Shown here: one piece after another, positions 8,006 to 20,351 of the stretch
Position numbering within the stretch: the first letter of the stretch is position 1
Layout of the letters: every line of letters starts with the position of its first letter
Assembly: GCF_004919095.1 (NCBI RefSeq)
Contig: NZ_STGJ01000016.1
Coordinates: 1-64,000, forward strand
From: Crenobacter intestini
Lineage (GTDB): Bacteria; Pseudomonadota; Gammaproteobacteria; Burkholderiales; Chromobacteriaceae
DNA length: 64,000 nucleotides
Direction of reading: 5' to 3'
Translations under genes and position numbers: made by a program
Notes under the pieces: model-generated
Seen by the model: the letters and a program-made list of their open reading frames with translations, nothing else
What the model was told of the DNA's origin: nothing
Database searches by the model: none

Positions 8006-8018
8006 GCGTACTTCCTTG

Positions 8019-8558
8019 TCAGCACGTGGCGATCAGGTGGGCGGCGGCGTCGAACAGGGTGTCGAACACCAGCGTACCCTCGGGCAGGTTGCCGGCGGCG
8101 AGCGTCTTCTCGCCCTTGCCGGTGCGCACCAGGATGGGCTGGCCGCCGACCGCGGCGACTGCCTCCAGGTCGCGCAGGCTGTCGCCGACCAGCGGCAGGC
8201 CCTCGGCGCGCACGTTAAAGCGCTCGATGATGTCGTGCACCATGCCCGGCAGGGGCTTGCGGCAGCCACACTTGTCGTTCGCGGTATGCGGGCAGATGAA
8301 GATCGCGTCGATGCGCCCGCCGGCCTGGCCGACCAGCCGGTGCATCTTTTCGTGCATCGCGTTGAGCGCGGCCATGTCGAAGTAGCCGCGGCCGATGCCC
8401 GACTGGTTGGTCGCCACCACCACATGCCAGCCGTCCTGCGTCAGGTTGGCGATCGCCTCCAGGCTCCTGGGCAGCGCCACCCACTCGTCGACGCTTTTGA
8501 CGAAGTCGTCGCGGTCCTGGTTGATCACGCCGTCGCGGTCGAGAATCACTAGTTTCAT
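8019..8558 (-). CDS. gmhB: D-glycero-beta-D-manno-heptose-1,7-bisphosphate 7-phosphatase
   Basis: A 179-aa cytoplasmic HAD-superfamily phosphatase of the ADP-heptose pathway for LPS inner core. It has the nucleophile motif DRDGVIN (residues 8-14), a TNQSGI second motif, the zinc-binding set C-P-H ... C-G-C-R-K-P (about residues 90-103), and the GDSLRDL motif III. Length is normal. It lies 51 bp after glyS in the operon. Histidinol-phosphatase-type relatives are the main alternative, but the zinc loop points to GmhB. Confidence 0.92.
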   Translation of the reverse strand: MKLVILDRDGVINQDRDDFVKSVDEWVALPRSLEAIANLTQDGWHVVVATNQSGIGRGYFDMAALNAMHEKMHRLVGQAGGRIDAIFICPHTANDKCGCRKPLPGMVHDIIERFNVRAEGLPLVGDSLRDLEAVAAVGGQPILVRTGKGEKTLAAGNLPEGTLVFDTLFDAAAHLIATC

Positions 8559-8609
8559 CGCGCATAAAGCGGACGGCCCGCCAGCAGCGGGCCGTCCGCC
8601 TGTCCTCCC

Positions 8610-10676
8610 TTAGTCGGCCAACAGCGAGATGTCGGCCACGCGGTTGAAGAGCTCGGCCAGGCGCGCGAGCAGCGCGATGCGGTTCGCACGTACCGCCGCG
8701 TCGTCGGCCATCACCATCACGCCGTCGAAGAACGCGTCGACCGGCGCCTTCAGGCTGGACAGCCTCGACAGCGCGCCTTCGAAGTCGTGCGCTGCGAACT
8801 TGGCGTCGACCTCGGGGGCGATCGCCTCGATCGCGGCGAACAGCGCGCGCTCGGCATCCTCGGCGAACAGAGCGGGGTTCACGGTAGCCACCGCGCCTTC
8901 GGCCTTCTTCAGGATGTTCTTCACGCGCTTGTTGGCGGCGGCCAGTGCGGCGGCTTCCGGCAGCGCCTTGAAGCCGGCGACCGCGGCGAGCACCGCGCGC
9001 ACTTCGTCCAGGCGGGTCGGTGCGAGCGACAGCACGGCGTCGATCTCGTCGGCCTTGTACTCGGCGGCCAGCAGGTGCTTCAGGCGCTCCTGGCAGAAGG
9101 CGACCACTTCGTCGACGGTGCCGTCGGCGAGCAGGCCGGCCGGGAAGGCGGCGGCGGTGTCGGCCACCAGAACCCGCAGGTCGAGCGGGGTTTCCATCAC
9201 CATGCGCAGCACGCCAAGCGCGGCGCGGCGCAGCGCGAACGGGTCCTTGTCGCCGGTCGGGATCAGGCCGATGCCCCAGATGCCGACGATGGACTCGAGC
9301 TTGTCGGCCAGCGCGACGGCGGTCGCGACCTTGCCCTCGGGCAGGGTGTCGCCGGCGAAGCGCGGGTGGTAATGGCCCTCGATGGCGGCGGCCACTTCAC
9401 CGGTCTCGCCGCCAATGCGCGCGTAGTACATGCCCATCACGCCCTGCAGCTCGGGGAACTCGCCGACCATGTCGGTGACGAGGTCGGCCTTGGCGAGGCG
9501 CGCGGCGCGGCGCGCGGCGGCCTGATCGGCACCCAGGGCGCCTGCGAAGGCGGCGGACAGCGCCTCGAGGCGTTCGACACGCTCAAGCTGCGAGCCGATC
9601 TTGTTGTGGTAGACGACACCGGCAAGCTTGGGCAGGCGCGCGTCCAGCGTCTGCTTCTGGTCCTGCTCGAAGAAGAACTTGGCGTCCGACAGGCGCGCGC
9701 GCAGCACGCGCTCGTTGCCCTGCACCACATGGATGGGGTCGGCCGCCTCGATGTTCGACACCAGCAAGAAGCGGTTCATCAGCTTGCCGGCAGCGTCCAG
9801 CAGCGGGAAGTACTTCTGGTTCTGCTGCATGGTCAGGATCAGGCATTCCTGCGGCACCTTGAGGAACTCGGCCTCGAAGCCGGCCTCCAGCACCACCGGC
9901 CATTCGACCAGCGCGGTGACTTCGTCGAGCAGCGCGTCGTCGGCGGCGATGGTCGCGCCGAGCACGGCAGCCGCGTCACGCAGGCGCTTGCCGATCAGTT
10001 CGCGGCGCGCGGTGAAGCTGGCGACCACCTTGCCGGTCTCGAACATCGTCTTCGCGTACGCGTCGGCGTGCTCGACGAACACCTCGCCCTCGCTCATGAA
10101 GCGGTGGCCGCGGGTCGCGTTGCGGCTCTTCAGGCCCAGCACCTCGCCGTCGACCACGGTCTCGCCCCACAGCATCATCAGCCCGTGTACCGGACGGACG
10201 AACTGGTGCTCGAGGTCGCCCCAGCGCATCAGCTTGGGCGCCGGCAGCTTCTTCAGCGCAAGCTCGACGACGCCGGCGAGCACCGCCGACAAGGGCTCGC
10301 CCGCCTTGACGCTCTGGTACGCGTACACGTCCTGCTTGCCGTCGCTCATGGTGGTCAACTCGGACACGGCGACGCCGCACGAGCGCGCGAAGCCTTCCAG
10401 CGCCTTGGAGGGCACGCCGTCCTTCATGCCGGCGGCAAGCGACGGGCCCTTGCGCACGATGGTCTGCTCGGGCTGCAGGTTGAGTACGCCAGGCAGGCTG
10501 ACCGCCAGGCGGCGGGGGCTGGCGAACACGGCCGCTTCGGCGTCGGCGCCGGCAAAGCCCATCCGCTTGAGTTCGTCGGTGATGGTGGTGGCAAAGCTGT
10601 CGGCGAGGCGCTGCAGCGCCTTGGGCGGCAGCTCCTCGGTCAGGAGTTCGATAAGCAGCGTCTGTTGCATGGTCAT
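8610..10676 (-). CDS. glyS: glycyl-tRNA synthetase beta subunit
   Basis: The 688-aa beta subunit of the alpha2beta2 glycyl-tRNA synthetase. It supplies tRNA recognition while GlyQ holds the aminoacylation site. The N-terminus (LLIELLTEELPPKAL) and the internal HD-like and C-terminal anticodon-binding-like regions are typical, and length matches E. coli. The ATG at 10676 forms an ATGA overlap with the stop codon of the upstream gene, which argues for this start over the ATG at 10670. Unusually, a small secreted-protein gene lies between glyQ and glyS. Confidence 0.97.
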   Translation of the reverse strand: MTMQQTLLIELLTEELPPKALQRLADSFATTITDELKRMGFAGADAEAAVFASPRRLAVSLPGVLNLQPEQTIVRKGPSLAAGMKDGVPSKALEGFARSCGVAVSELTTMSDGKQDVYAYQSVKAGEPLSAVLAGVVELALKKLPAPKLMRWGDLEHQFVRPVHGLMMLWGETVVDGEVLGLKSRNATRGHRFMSEGEVFVEHADAYAKTMFETGKVVASFTARRELIGKRLRDAAAVLGATIAADDALLDEVTALVEWPVVLEAGFEAEFLKVPQECLILTMQQNQKYFPLLDAAGKLMNRFLLVSNIEAADPIHVVQGNERVLRARLSDAKFFFEQDQKQTLDARLPKLAGVVYHNKIGSQLERVERLEALSAAFAGALGADQAAARRAARLAKADLVTDMVGEFPELQGVMGMYYARIGGETGEVAAAIEGHYHPRFAGDTLPEGKVATAVALADKLESIVGIWGIGLIPTGDKDPFALRRAALGVLRMVMETPLDLRVLVADTAAAFPAGLLADGTVDEVVAFCQERLKHLLAAEYKADEIDAVLSLAPTRLDEVRAVLAAVAGFKALPEAAALAAANKRVKNILKKAEGAVATVNPALFAEDAERALFAAIEAIAPEVDAKFAAHDFEGALSRLSSLKAPVDAFFDGVMVMADDAAVRANRIALLARLAELFNRVADISLLAD

Positions 10677-11101
10677 GGTGTTTTCTTGCTGTGGGCGGTT
10701 CTTGCAAGCCGGCACACCTCGGCGAACATCGCCGCGGCGACCGACCCCCGGTCTACATCCTGCCAGGCCCAGTCATACTCGGGCAGCGGGAACATCTGCG
10801 CGTACACGCTCTTGCCGTCCAGCCGGTAGTAGCCGGCGGAGACAAAGGCGTAGCGCTGCCTGTTACATTCGGCCCAGCCTTCGAGCCGGCGGATGTGATA
10901 GTCGATCGCCAGCTCTTTCGAGCGCTGGCGTTCGGTGAACCGCTCCTGGTTCACGAAATGGACCCTGCCCTTGTCGTGCCAGACGCTCGCCGCGTCGATC
11001 GACAGTTGCAGCGCCGGGCCTTCGTCGTAGACGCGCCAGTCGGCGGCAGCCGCGAAGGCCGGCGCGAGCGCCAGCAGCATCAGGGGCAGGCGGAACGTCA
11101 C
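10673..11101 (-). CDS. secreted surface-adhesin-E-like protein
   Basis: A 142-aa protein with a signal peptide (MTFRLPLMLLALAPAFAAAA) predicted to act in the periplasm or on the surface. The mature part resembles the adhesin E/NlpE-like family of small proteins. It has an N-terminal D-A-A-S-V strand, a central WAECNRQRYAFVSAGYYRLDG segment and a C-terminal W-x-x-V...S...VCR pattern with two cysteines that could form a disulfide. Function is unknown; the family name does not prove adhesion. The start is GTG, one base after the GlyQ stop codon, and its own stop overlaps the glyS start, so it is probably translated at levels tied to both synthetase subunits. Confidence 0.7.
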   Translation of the reverse strand: MTFRLPLMLLALAPAFAAAADWRVYDEGPALQLSIDAASVWHDKGRVHFVNQERFTERQRSKELAIDYHIRRLEGWAECNRQRYAFVSAGYYRLDGKSVYAQMFPLPEYDWAWQDVDRGSVAAAMFAEVCRLARTAHSKKTP

Positions 11102-11102
11102 G

Positions 11103-11996
11103 TCAGTTGGCCTTCGGGCACATCGGGAAGCCGAGCGCCTCGCGCGACGCGTAGTACGCCTGGGCGACGCCGCGCGAGAGCGCGCGCACGCGGCCGATAT
11201 AGGCGGCGCGTTCGGTCACCGAGATCGCGCCGCGCGCGTCCAGCAGGTTGAAGCTGTGGCCGGCCTTGAGCACCATCTCGTACGCGGGCAGCGCGAGCGG
11301 GATGTCCAGCAGGCGCTTGGCCTCGGACTCGTAGTAGGCGAACAGCTCGAACAGCTTGTCGACGTTGGCGTACTCGAAGTTGTACGTCGACTGCTCGACC
11401 TCGTTCTGGTGGTAGACGTCGCCGTAGGTGACGCGCTGGCCGTTCGGGTACACCGTCCACAACAGGTCGTACACGTTCTCGACGCCCTGCAGGTACATGG
11501 CCAGACGCTCGATGCCGTAGGTGATCTCGCCCAGCACCGGCTTGCAGTCGAGGCCGCCGACTTGCTGGAAGTAGGTGAACTGCGTCACTTCCATGCCGTT
11601 GAGCCAGACTTCCCAGCCGAGGCCCCACGCGCCGAGGGTCGGGTTCTCCCAGTCGTCCTCGACGAAACGGATGTCGTGCACGGTCGGATCGATGCCCAGT
11701 TCCTTGAGCGAACCCAGGTAGAGTTCCTGGATATTGTCCGGGCTGGGCTTGAGCGCCACCTGGAACTGGTAGTAGTGCTGCAGGCGGTTCGGGTTCTCGC
11801 CGTAGCGGCCGTCCTTCGGGCGGCGCGACGGCTGCACGTACGCGGCGTTCCACGGCTCGGGACCGATAGCGCGCAGGCAGGTGGCCGGGTGGGACGTCCC
11901 CGCGCCCACCTCCATGTCGAAAGGCTGCATGATCACGCAGCCTTGCCGGTTCCAATAGTTCTGCAGCGTGAGGATGATTTCCTGGAAGGTCAGCAT
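11103..11996 (-). CDS. glyQ: glycyl-tRNA synthetase alpha subunit
   Basis: The 297-aa catalytic subunit of the heterotetrameric glycyl-tRNA synthetase, a class II enzyme. Conserved stretches include [20 protein letters not shown] at the N-terminus, [20 protein letters not shown] and [13 protein letters not shown] near residue 170. The ATG at 11996 matches the family N-terminus ([12 protein letters not shown]); an in-frame extension to 12020 looks non-coding. It is the first gene of the long operon running to nhaD. Confidence 0.97.
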   Translation of the reverse strand: MLTFQEIILTLQNYWNRQGCVIMQPFDMEVGAGTSHPATCLRAIGPEPWNAAYVQPSRRPKDGRYGENPNRLQHYYQFQVALKPSPDNIQELYLGSLKELGIDPTVHDIRFVEDDWENPTLGAWGLGWEVWLNGMEVTQFTYFQQVGGLDCKPVLGEITYGIERLAMYLQGVENVYDLLWTVYPNGQRVTYGDVYHQNEVEQSTYNFEYANVDKLFELFAYYESEAKRLLDIPLALPAYEMVLKAGHSFNLLDARGAISVTERAAYIGRVRALSRGVAQAYYASREALGFPMCPKAN

Positions 11997-12052
11997 GGCG
12001 GTTCGTCGTTTTAGAATCAAAGGACGATTCTAACGGCGAACAGGCCACGGGA

Positions 12053-12084
12053 AAAGCAAACGCCGGCGGGAAGCCCCGCCGGCG
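12053..12084 (-). terminator. terminator of hemG
   Basis: On the minus strand, the 10-bp stem CGCCGGCGGG/CCCGCCGGCG with loop GCTT is followed by TTTGCTTTT, 4 bp past the hemG stop codon. Confidence 0.8.
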
Positions 12085-12088
12085 TTGC

Positions 12089-13474
12089 TTATGGCATCAC
12101 GACCAGTTCGTCGGCAATTGTCCCGGCTAGGCGCCGGCCCTTGCCGATGCAGTCGGGCACCGACACGCCGTCAAGGTAAGACGCGCACAGGTAGACCCCC
12201 TGCGCGGCCAGCCGTGCCGACGCCTCGCGCACCGCCAGCACTTCACTGCTCCCCTGCGCGATCGCGGCGGGCCAGCGCACCACATGCTGCGCGCGCGGCG
12301 TGCCGGTGAGCCCCAATAGCGACCCAAGTTCGGCGTTGAGCGCGGCGAGCAGCGCGTCGTCGGCGAGCGTCGCGTTGGCCGCGTACTGCTCGCCGCCGAC
12401 GAAGCTGGTCACCAGCACCTCGTCTTCGGCGCAGCGCCCGGGGTAGAGCGCGCCGGTCATCAGGTGGCCGGCGGCGAACGCGCCCTCGCAGGCCGGGTTG
12501 AGCCCGCCGAAGCCCTCGAGCGGACGGGTAAGGTCGGCCCGCGCGATGCGGCTGACCACCACCGTCATCGGCGCGTAGCGCACCGCGGCGAGCGCCTCGG
12601 CCGCTGCCGCGTCGACGTTTTCCAGCAGGCGCGCCGCCGCGAACGCGGGCAGCGCGAGCACCACTTTTTCGGCGTGCACGCGCGCGTTGCCGGTCTCGAC
12701 CCACCAGGAGCCGTCCGCGTCGCGCTCGAGCGCCATCACCGGGCAGCCCAGCCGCACGTCCAGTCCGCGCGCGAGTGCGCGCGGCAGCGCTTCCAGCCCG
12801 CCCTTGAGCGAATAGGTGTCGCGCCGGCGCAAGGCGCCCGCGCGCGCGCGCCGCCACATGCCGCCGGTGATCGAGCCGGCCTCGCGCTCGGCGCGGGCCA
12901 GCAGGCCCAGCGTCTCGCCGACCAGCAGTTTCTCCGGGTCGCCGGCGAACACGCCGCCGACGAAGGGGTTGACCGCCTTGTCGAGCACCTCGCCACCCAG
13001 GCGGCGGCGGATGAAGTCGGCGACCGTCTCGGCGTCCGACGCCGGCGCGTTGCGCCGCCACGGCTCGCTGAGGATTTTCGCCTTGGCGCGCCAGCTGAAG
13101 AAGTCGCCGAACAGGAAGCTCACCGGGCCGGCCGGCAGCGGGCGGTAGCGCCCCTGCTGCAGCACGTAGCGTTTCTTCGAGAGTTTCGACGGGTACTCGA
13201 CCGACAGCCCGAGCGAGGCGAGCCATTCGAGCTGCGCGCCGTCGGCGAGCAGGGTGTTCGGGCCGCCCTCGTAGCTCGCGCCGCCCGCCTCAAGGCTCAT
13301 GATCTTGCCGCCGACGCGGCTGGCCGCCTCGTACACGCGCACGGCAACGCCCTCTTGCGCGAGGTGCCACGCCGAGGACAGGCCGGAAATGCCGGCACCA
13401 GCCACCAGCACGGTCGTGGCGTCCTGGCCGGGGAAAGTTTGCAAGCTGTTGGTATCGTTCATGAAAGCAAGCAT
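12089..13474 (-). CDS. hemG: oxygen-dependent protoporphyrinogen oxidase (HemY-type)
   Basis: A 461-aa FAD enzyme that oxidises protoporphyrinogen IX to protoporphyrin IX, the penultimate step of haem synthesis. The dinucleotide-binding motif VLVAGAGISGLSSAWHLAQE is near residue 22, followed by the VYEAASRVGGKI and EGGPNTLL segments of the PPOX/MAO fold. The C-terminal FAD contact is in YLDGVSVPDCIGKGRRLAG. This is the HemY/PPOX flavoprotein type, not the short menaquinone-linked HemG of E. coli. ATG at 13474 or 13462 could be the start; neither has a clear ribosome-binding site. It sits between tdh and glyQ with terminators on both sides, so it is probably monocistronic. Confidence 0.92.
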   Translation of the reverse strand: MLAFMNDTNSLQTFPGQDATTVLVAGAGISGLSSAWHLAQEGVAVRVYEAASRVGGKIMSLEAGGASYEGGPNTLLADGAQLEWLASLGLSVEYPSKLSKKRYVLQQGRYRPLPAGPVSFLFGDFFSWRAKAKILSEPWRRNAPASDAETVADFIRRRLGGEVLDKAVNPFVGGVFAGDPEKLLVGETLGLLARAEREAGSITGGMWRRARAGALRRRDTYSLKGGLEALPRALARGLDVRLGCPVMALERDADGSWWVETGNARVHAEKVVLALPAFAAARLLENVDAAAAEALAAVRYAPMTVVVSRIARADLTRPLEGFGGLNPACEGAFAAGHLMTGALYPGRCAEDEVLVTSFVGGEQYAANATLADDALLAALNAELGSLLGLTGTPRAQHVVRWPAAIAQGSSEVLAVREASARLAAQGVYLCASYLDGVSVPDCIGKGRRLAGTIADELVVMP

Positions 13475-13548
13475 GCCGCAAAGGGCAGTCCAAACAGTTG
13501 ACGGCGGTCAAGGCGGCGCGCCGAGCCGCCTTGGCTGTCTTCAAATCC

Positions 13549-13580
13549 AAAAAAAGCCCGCTTGCGGCGCAAGCAGGCTT
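13549..13580 (-). terminator. terminator of kbl-tdh
   Basis: On the minus strand, AAGCC-GCTTGC pairs with GCAAGC-GGCTT (one bulged base each side), followed by TTTTTTT. A separate 9-bp hairpin without a T-run (CAAGGCGGC/GCCGCCTTG, 13509-13533) lies between this terminator and hemG. Confidence 0.8.
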
Positions 13581-13606
13581 CTGTCCGTCCCGGGCAAAGC
13601 CCGGGT

Positions 13607-14632
13607 TTACTGCCAGTCGAGGATGACCTTGCCGCTGTGGCCGGAGAGCATCGCCTCGAAGCCCTGGCGGTAGTCGTCGACCTTGAAGTGGTGGGTGATG
13701 ATGGGGCTGATGTCGAGGCCGGACTGGATCAACGCGACCATCTTGTACCAGGTCTCGAACATCTCGCGGCCGTAGATGCCCTTGATCTCGAGGCCCTTGA
13801 AGATCACCTGGTTCCAGTCGATCGCGGTGTCGGCCGGCGGGATGCCCAGCAGCGCGATCTTGCCGCCGTTGTTCATCACTTCCAGCATCTGGCGGAACGC
13901 GTGCGGGTTGCCCGACATCTCGAGGCCCACGTCGAAGCCCTCGCACATGTGCAGCTCGCTCATCACCGCCTTCAGGTCTTCCTTGGCGACGTTGACCGCG
14001 CGGCTCGCGCCCATCTTGCGGGCGAGATCGAGGCGGTACTCGTTGACGTCGGTGACCACCACGTGGCGCGCGCCGACGTGGCGGGCGACGGCGACCGCCA
14101 TGATGCCGATCGGGCCGGCGCCGGTGATCAGCACGTCCTCGCCGACCATATTGAACGACAGCGCGGTGTGCACCGCGTTGCCGAACGGGTCGAAGATGGC
14201 GGCCAGGTCGTCCGAGATGCCGTCGGGGATCGGGAAGGCGTTGAACGCCGGGATCACCAGGTACTCGGCGAACGCGCCGGCGCGGTTGACGCCGACACCG
14301 ACCGTGTTGCGGCACAGGTGGCGACGGCCGGCGCGGCAGTTTCGGCAGTGGCCGCAGGTGATGTGGCCTTCGCCGGAGACGCGCTCGCCGATCTTGAAGC
14401 CCTTCACTTCCGAGCCCATGCCGGCGACGACGCCGACGTACTCGTGGCCGACGTGCATCGGCACCGGGATGGTCTTCTGCGACCACTCGTCCCAGTTCCA
14501 GATATGGATGTCGGTGCCGCAGATCGCGGTCTTGGTGATCTTGATCAGCAGGTCGTTCGGGCCGACCTCGGGCATCGGCACGTCGGTCATCTCCAGACCC
14601 GGCGCCGCTTGCAGTTTGGCAAGTGCTTTCAT
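13607..14632 (-). CDS. tdh: L-threonine 3-dehydrogenase
   Basis: A 341-aa zinc-dependent medium-chain dehydrogenase that oxidises L-threonine to 2-amino-3-ketobutyrate with NAD+. It has the catalytic zinc region ([15 protein letters not shown], then GHEYVG), the structural zinc lobe with four cysteines ([19 protein letters not shown], about residues 93-111), and the Rossmann motif [11 protein letters not shown] near residue 170. Length is identical to E. coli Tdh. It lies 62 bp downstream of kbl, the partner enzyme that splits the unstable product to glycine and acetyl-CoA. Confidence 0.97.
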   Translation of the reverse strand: MKALAKLQAAPGLEMTDVPMPEVGPNDLLIKITKTAICGTDIHIWNWDEWSQKTIPVPMHVGHEYVGVVAGMGSEVKGFKIGERVSGEGHITCGHCRNCRAGRRHLCRNTVGVGVNRAGAFAEYLVIPAFNAFPIPDGISDDLAAIFDPFGNAVHTALSFNMVGEDVLITGAGPIGIMAVAVARHVGARHVVVTDVNEYRLDLARKMGASRAVNVAKEDLKAVMSELHMCEGFDVGLEMSGNPHAFRQMLEVMNNGGKIALLGIPPADTAIDWNQVIFKGLEIKGIYGREMFETWYKMVALIQSGLDISPIITHHFKVDDYRQGFEAMLSGHSGKVILDWQ

Positions 14633-14694
14633 CTCTGTAACATCCTTCTTCTTTGCGGCGCCGCGCGGGTGAGCCGCGCGGCGCTCCGTGCAAT

Positions 14695-15900
<1,206 letters not shown>

Positions 15901-16110
15901 CGTGCATCCTTGTCCAGAAGCGGCACTGTCAATGTAGGCGTCCGGTGCCGGGCACGGCGCCGAACGCTAAATACGCGAAGGCGTGAGAATACCCCCGCAT
16001 CCGAATATTTGAAAGCAAGCATACTCTGGCTTAAAGTACGCCCCCTCGCGCGAAAACCTGTCCTGGATCAATACCTGACAGCGTCCAAACTGCTTCAATG
16101 CCGCAACATT

Positions 16111-16140
16111 TTGACAAGACACCAGCGTGTTAACCATATG
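16111..16140 (+). promoter_or_regulatory. candidate nrdD promoter
   Basis: A perfect -35 TTGACA (16111-16116) is followed 18 bp later by a poor -10, CATATG (16135-16140). The weak -10 falls inside the palindrome described next. The rest of 15901-16110 holds no other motif I can defend; a lone ATCAA half-site near 16067 is too weak to call an FNR site. Confidence 0.4.
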
Positions 16141-16153
16141 TAGTGGTTAACAC
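16127..16153. promoter_or_regulatory. perfect 27-bp palindrome before nrdD (operator candidate)
   Basis: GTGTTAACCA (16127-16136), a 7-bp spacer and TGGTTAACAC (16144-16153) form a perfect 10-bp inverted repeat ending 16 bp before the nrdD ATG. It overlaps the presumed -10 and transcription start, which is where a repressor dimer would sit. It does not match the NrdR box or the FNR/ANR consensus as I know them. A role as an RNA hairpin near the ribosome-binding site is the alternative. Confidence 0.55.
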
Positions 16154-16169
16154 CCGTAGTAAGGATCTC

Positions 16170-18287
<2,118 letters not shown>

Positions 18288-18339
18288 ACGCGGTGCCTCG
18301 CCAGTCCCAGCGCGGGCGGGCGCGGCCTGAGGAGACCCC

Positions 18340-18810
18340 GTGAACTACCAGCAGTACTACCCGGTCGACGTGGTGAACGGCCCCGGCACCCGCGTGACCC
18401 TGTTCGTGTCCGGCTGCGAACACCGCTGCCGCGGCTGCTACAACGCTCTGACCTGGAAGGCCGACAGCGGCCTGCCGTTCGACGCCGAGATGGAAGACAG
18501 GGTGATCGCGGACCTTAGCGACGCCCGCATCCGCCGGCGCGGGCTGTCGCTCTCCGGCGGCGACCCGCTCTACCCGCCGAACCTTGCCGCCGTCAAACGG
18601 CTGCTCGCGCGCGTGCGCGCCGAGTGCCCGGGCAAGGACGTGTGGTGCTGGACCGGCTACACGCTGGATCAACTGACCCCCGCGCAGTGCGAAGTAGTGG
18701 CGCTCGTCGACGTGCTCATCGACGGCAAGTATGACGAGACGCAAGCCGACGCCTCTTTAGTGTGGCGCGGCAGCCGCAACCAGCTCATCCATCGGCTGAA
18801 CGGGGGATGA
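18340..18810 (+). CDS. nrdG: anaerobic ribonucleotide reductase-activating protein
   Basis: A 156-aa radical-SAM activase that installs the glycyl radical on NrdD. The cluster motif is CEHRCRGC (CX3CX2C) at about residues 26-33, and the SAM-binding SGGDPL follows. It starts with GTG, with GAGGAG just upstream. It forms an operon with nrdD. Confidence 0.96.
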   Translation: MNYQQYYPVDVVNGPGTRVTLFVSGCEHRCRGCYNALTWKADSGLPFDAEMEDRVIADLSDARIRRRGLSLSGGDPLYPPNLAAVKRLLARVRAECPGKDVWCWTGYTLDQLTPAQCEVVALVDVLIDGKYDETQADASLVWRGSRNQLIHRLNGG

Positions 18811-18872
18811 CCCGCGCGCGCAGGCAAGGTATACCCGAGCCTGGCGCCCCAACCATGACCGACAAGGACGCA

Positions 18873-20204
18873 ATGCAAAACCGACCCAACCGCCCCGCCC
18901 TTGCCCGCCTGCTGCCGGGCCTGGCCCTGCTCTGCGCAGCGCTGTCGGCCCAGGCCGCCGCCCCCGCCTTTCCCGATGCGGCCAACAGCGACCCGGTGAA
19001 GCTCGGCTGGATGGTCGGCTCGCCGCCGCCGGCCGACAAGCAGATCCGCTTCGCCGACGGCAGCTACTACCGCTTCCCGCAACTGCGCTGGACCGTCTCG
19101 CACTTTCGCGAACTGATGCCGACCGTCGGCGTCTCGCGCGGCGTAGGTGCGCCGGGCAAGCTCAAGTACGCGCTGCGTAGCGACATCGACGCGCTGACCT
19201 TCACGCCGACGGGCGCGAGCCAGCCGATGACGTGGCAGGACTCGCTCGCTGCCAACTACACCGACGGCATCGTGGTGCTGCACAAGGGGCGCGTCGTCTA
19301 CGAACGCTACTTCGGCTCGCTCACCCCCACCGGCCAGCACGGCGCGATGTCGGTGACCAAGAGCTTCGTCGGCACCCTCGCCGCCCTGCTGGCAGCCGAA
19401 GGCAAGCTCGACCCGGCGCGCAAGGTCGCCGACTACGTGCCGGAACTGGCGAAGTCCGGCTTCGGCGACGCGACAGTGCGCCAGCTAATGGACATGACCA
19501 CCGGCATCCGCTTCAGCGAAAACTACGCCGACCCCAACGCCGAAGTGTGGCAGCACGCCAACGCCGGCAACCCCCTGCCCAAGCCGGCCGGTTACCAGGG
19601 CCCGCAGTCGTACTATGAGTTCCTGCCGACCATCCACGGCGAAGGCAAACACGGCGAGGCGTTCGGCTACCGCACCGCCAACACCGACGCCTTGGGCTGG
19701 GTGATCGCGCGTGCCAGCGGAAAAACCGTGCCGCAGCTGATGTCGGAGAAGATCTGGCAGAAGCTCGGTGCCGAGCAGGACGCATACATGACCGTCGATT
19801 CCACCGGCACCGCGTTTGCCGGCGGCGGCCTCAACACCGGCCTGCGCGACCTCGCCCGCTTCGGCGAGATGCTGAGGAATAACGGCGCCTACCACGGCCA
19901 GCAGGTCGTGCCGGCCGCCGCGGTGGCCGACATCCGCACCGGTGGCGACAAGGCCGCGTTCGCCAAGGCCGGCTACAGCCAGTTGCCGGGGTGGAGCTAC
20001 CGCAATATGTGGTGGGTCAGCCACAACCCGCACGGCGCCTTCATGGCGCGCGGCGTGCACGGCCAGGCACTGTACATCGACCCGGCTGCGCAGATGGTCA
20101 TCGCCCGCTACGCGTCCTACCCGGTCGCCAGCAACAAGGCGATCGACCCGACCTCGCTGCCGGCCTACCACGCGCTGGCGCTGCACCTGATGGGCAAGCG
20201 CTGA
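18873..20204 (+). CDS. secreted beta-lactamase-fold serine hydrolase
   Basis: A 443-aa protein with a signal peptide (arginines, then a hydrophobic run ending in AQA-A) that should be exported to the periplasm. The class C beta-lactamase/esterase fold is shown by S160-V-T-K163 (nucleophile and lysine), Y266 in GYRTANTDALGW (the YxN-like motif) and a C-terminal HGQALYID segment in place of the KTG box. This pattern is shared with 6-aminohexanoate-dimer hydrolases, esterases and DD-peptidase relatives, so the substrate cannot be assigned. The ATG at 18873 is preceded by AAGGA; longer starts at 18762 and 18855 lack one. It lies 62 bp after nrdG, perhaps co-transcribed, with no evident functional link. 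Confidence 0.8.
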   Translation: MQNRPNRPALARLLPGLALLCAALSAQAAAPAFPDAANSDPVKLGWMVGSPPPADKQIRFADGSYYRFPQLRWTVSHFRELMPTVGVSRGVGAPGKLKYALRSDIDALTFTPTGASQPMTWQDSLAANYTDGIVVLHKGRVVYERYFGSLTPTGQHGAMSVTKSFVGTLAALLAAEGKLDPARKVADYVPELAKSGFGDATVRQLMDMTTGIRFSENYADPNAEVWQHANAGNPLPKPAGYQGPQSYYEFLPTIHGEGKHGEAFGYRTANTDALGWVIARASGKTVPQLMSEKIWQKLGAEQDAYMTVDSTGTAFAGGGLNTGLRDLARFGEMLRNNGAYHGQQVVPAAAVADIRTGGDKAAFAKAGYSQLPGWSYRNMWWVSHNPHGAFMARGVHGQALYIDPAAQMVIARYASYPVASNKAIDPTSLPAYHALALHLMGKR

Positions 20205-20300
20205 CACGCATCATCCAGCAAATGGCCGGCATCCCGCCGGCCATTTTTTCGCCTGCGCTCCGGCCGCGCAGGCCGCGCCGGGTTTGCGTCCGCCGCGCGG
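20199..20300 (+). repeat. duplicated gene-end/terminator segment, copy 1
   Basis: The last bases of the hydrolase gene, the terminator and about 50 bp beyond (from GCGCTGACACGCA to GTCCGC.GCGCGG) recur at 20457-20558 with scattered differences. The hairpin AATGGCCGGC/GCCGGCCATT followed by TTTTT at 20221-20249 is the terminator of the hydrolase gene. Confidence 0.8.
20221..20249 (+). terminator. terminator of the serine hydrolase gene
   Basis: The 10-bp stem AATGGCCGGC/GCCGGCCATT with loop ATCCC is followed by a T-run, 16 bp after the stop codon. The second copy at 20479-20507 keeps stem and T-run. Confidence 0.85.
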
Positions 20301-20351
20301 GGCGGGTTGGCGGCGTCGGGTGGCTTCGCAGAAGTGGGGTGGGTTAGCTGC

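Noticed and set aside
8787-10829. A 680-codon plus-strand frame opposite glyS
   Set aside because: Shadow frame with His/Gln/Arg-rich sequence typical of antisense reading.
16061-16071. A possible FNR/ANR site upstream of nrdD
   Set aside because: Only one half-site (ATCAA) is present; the partner half matches the TTGAT consensus at two of five positions.
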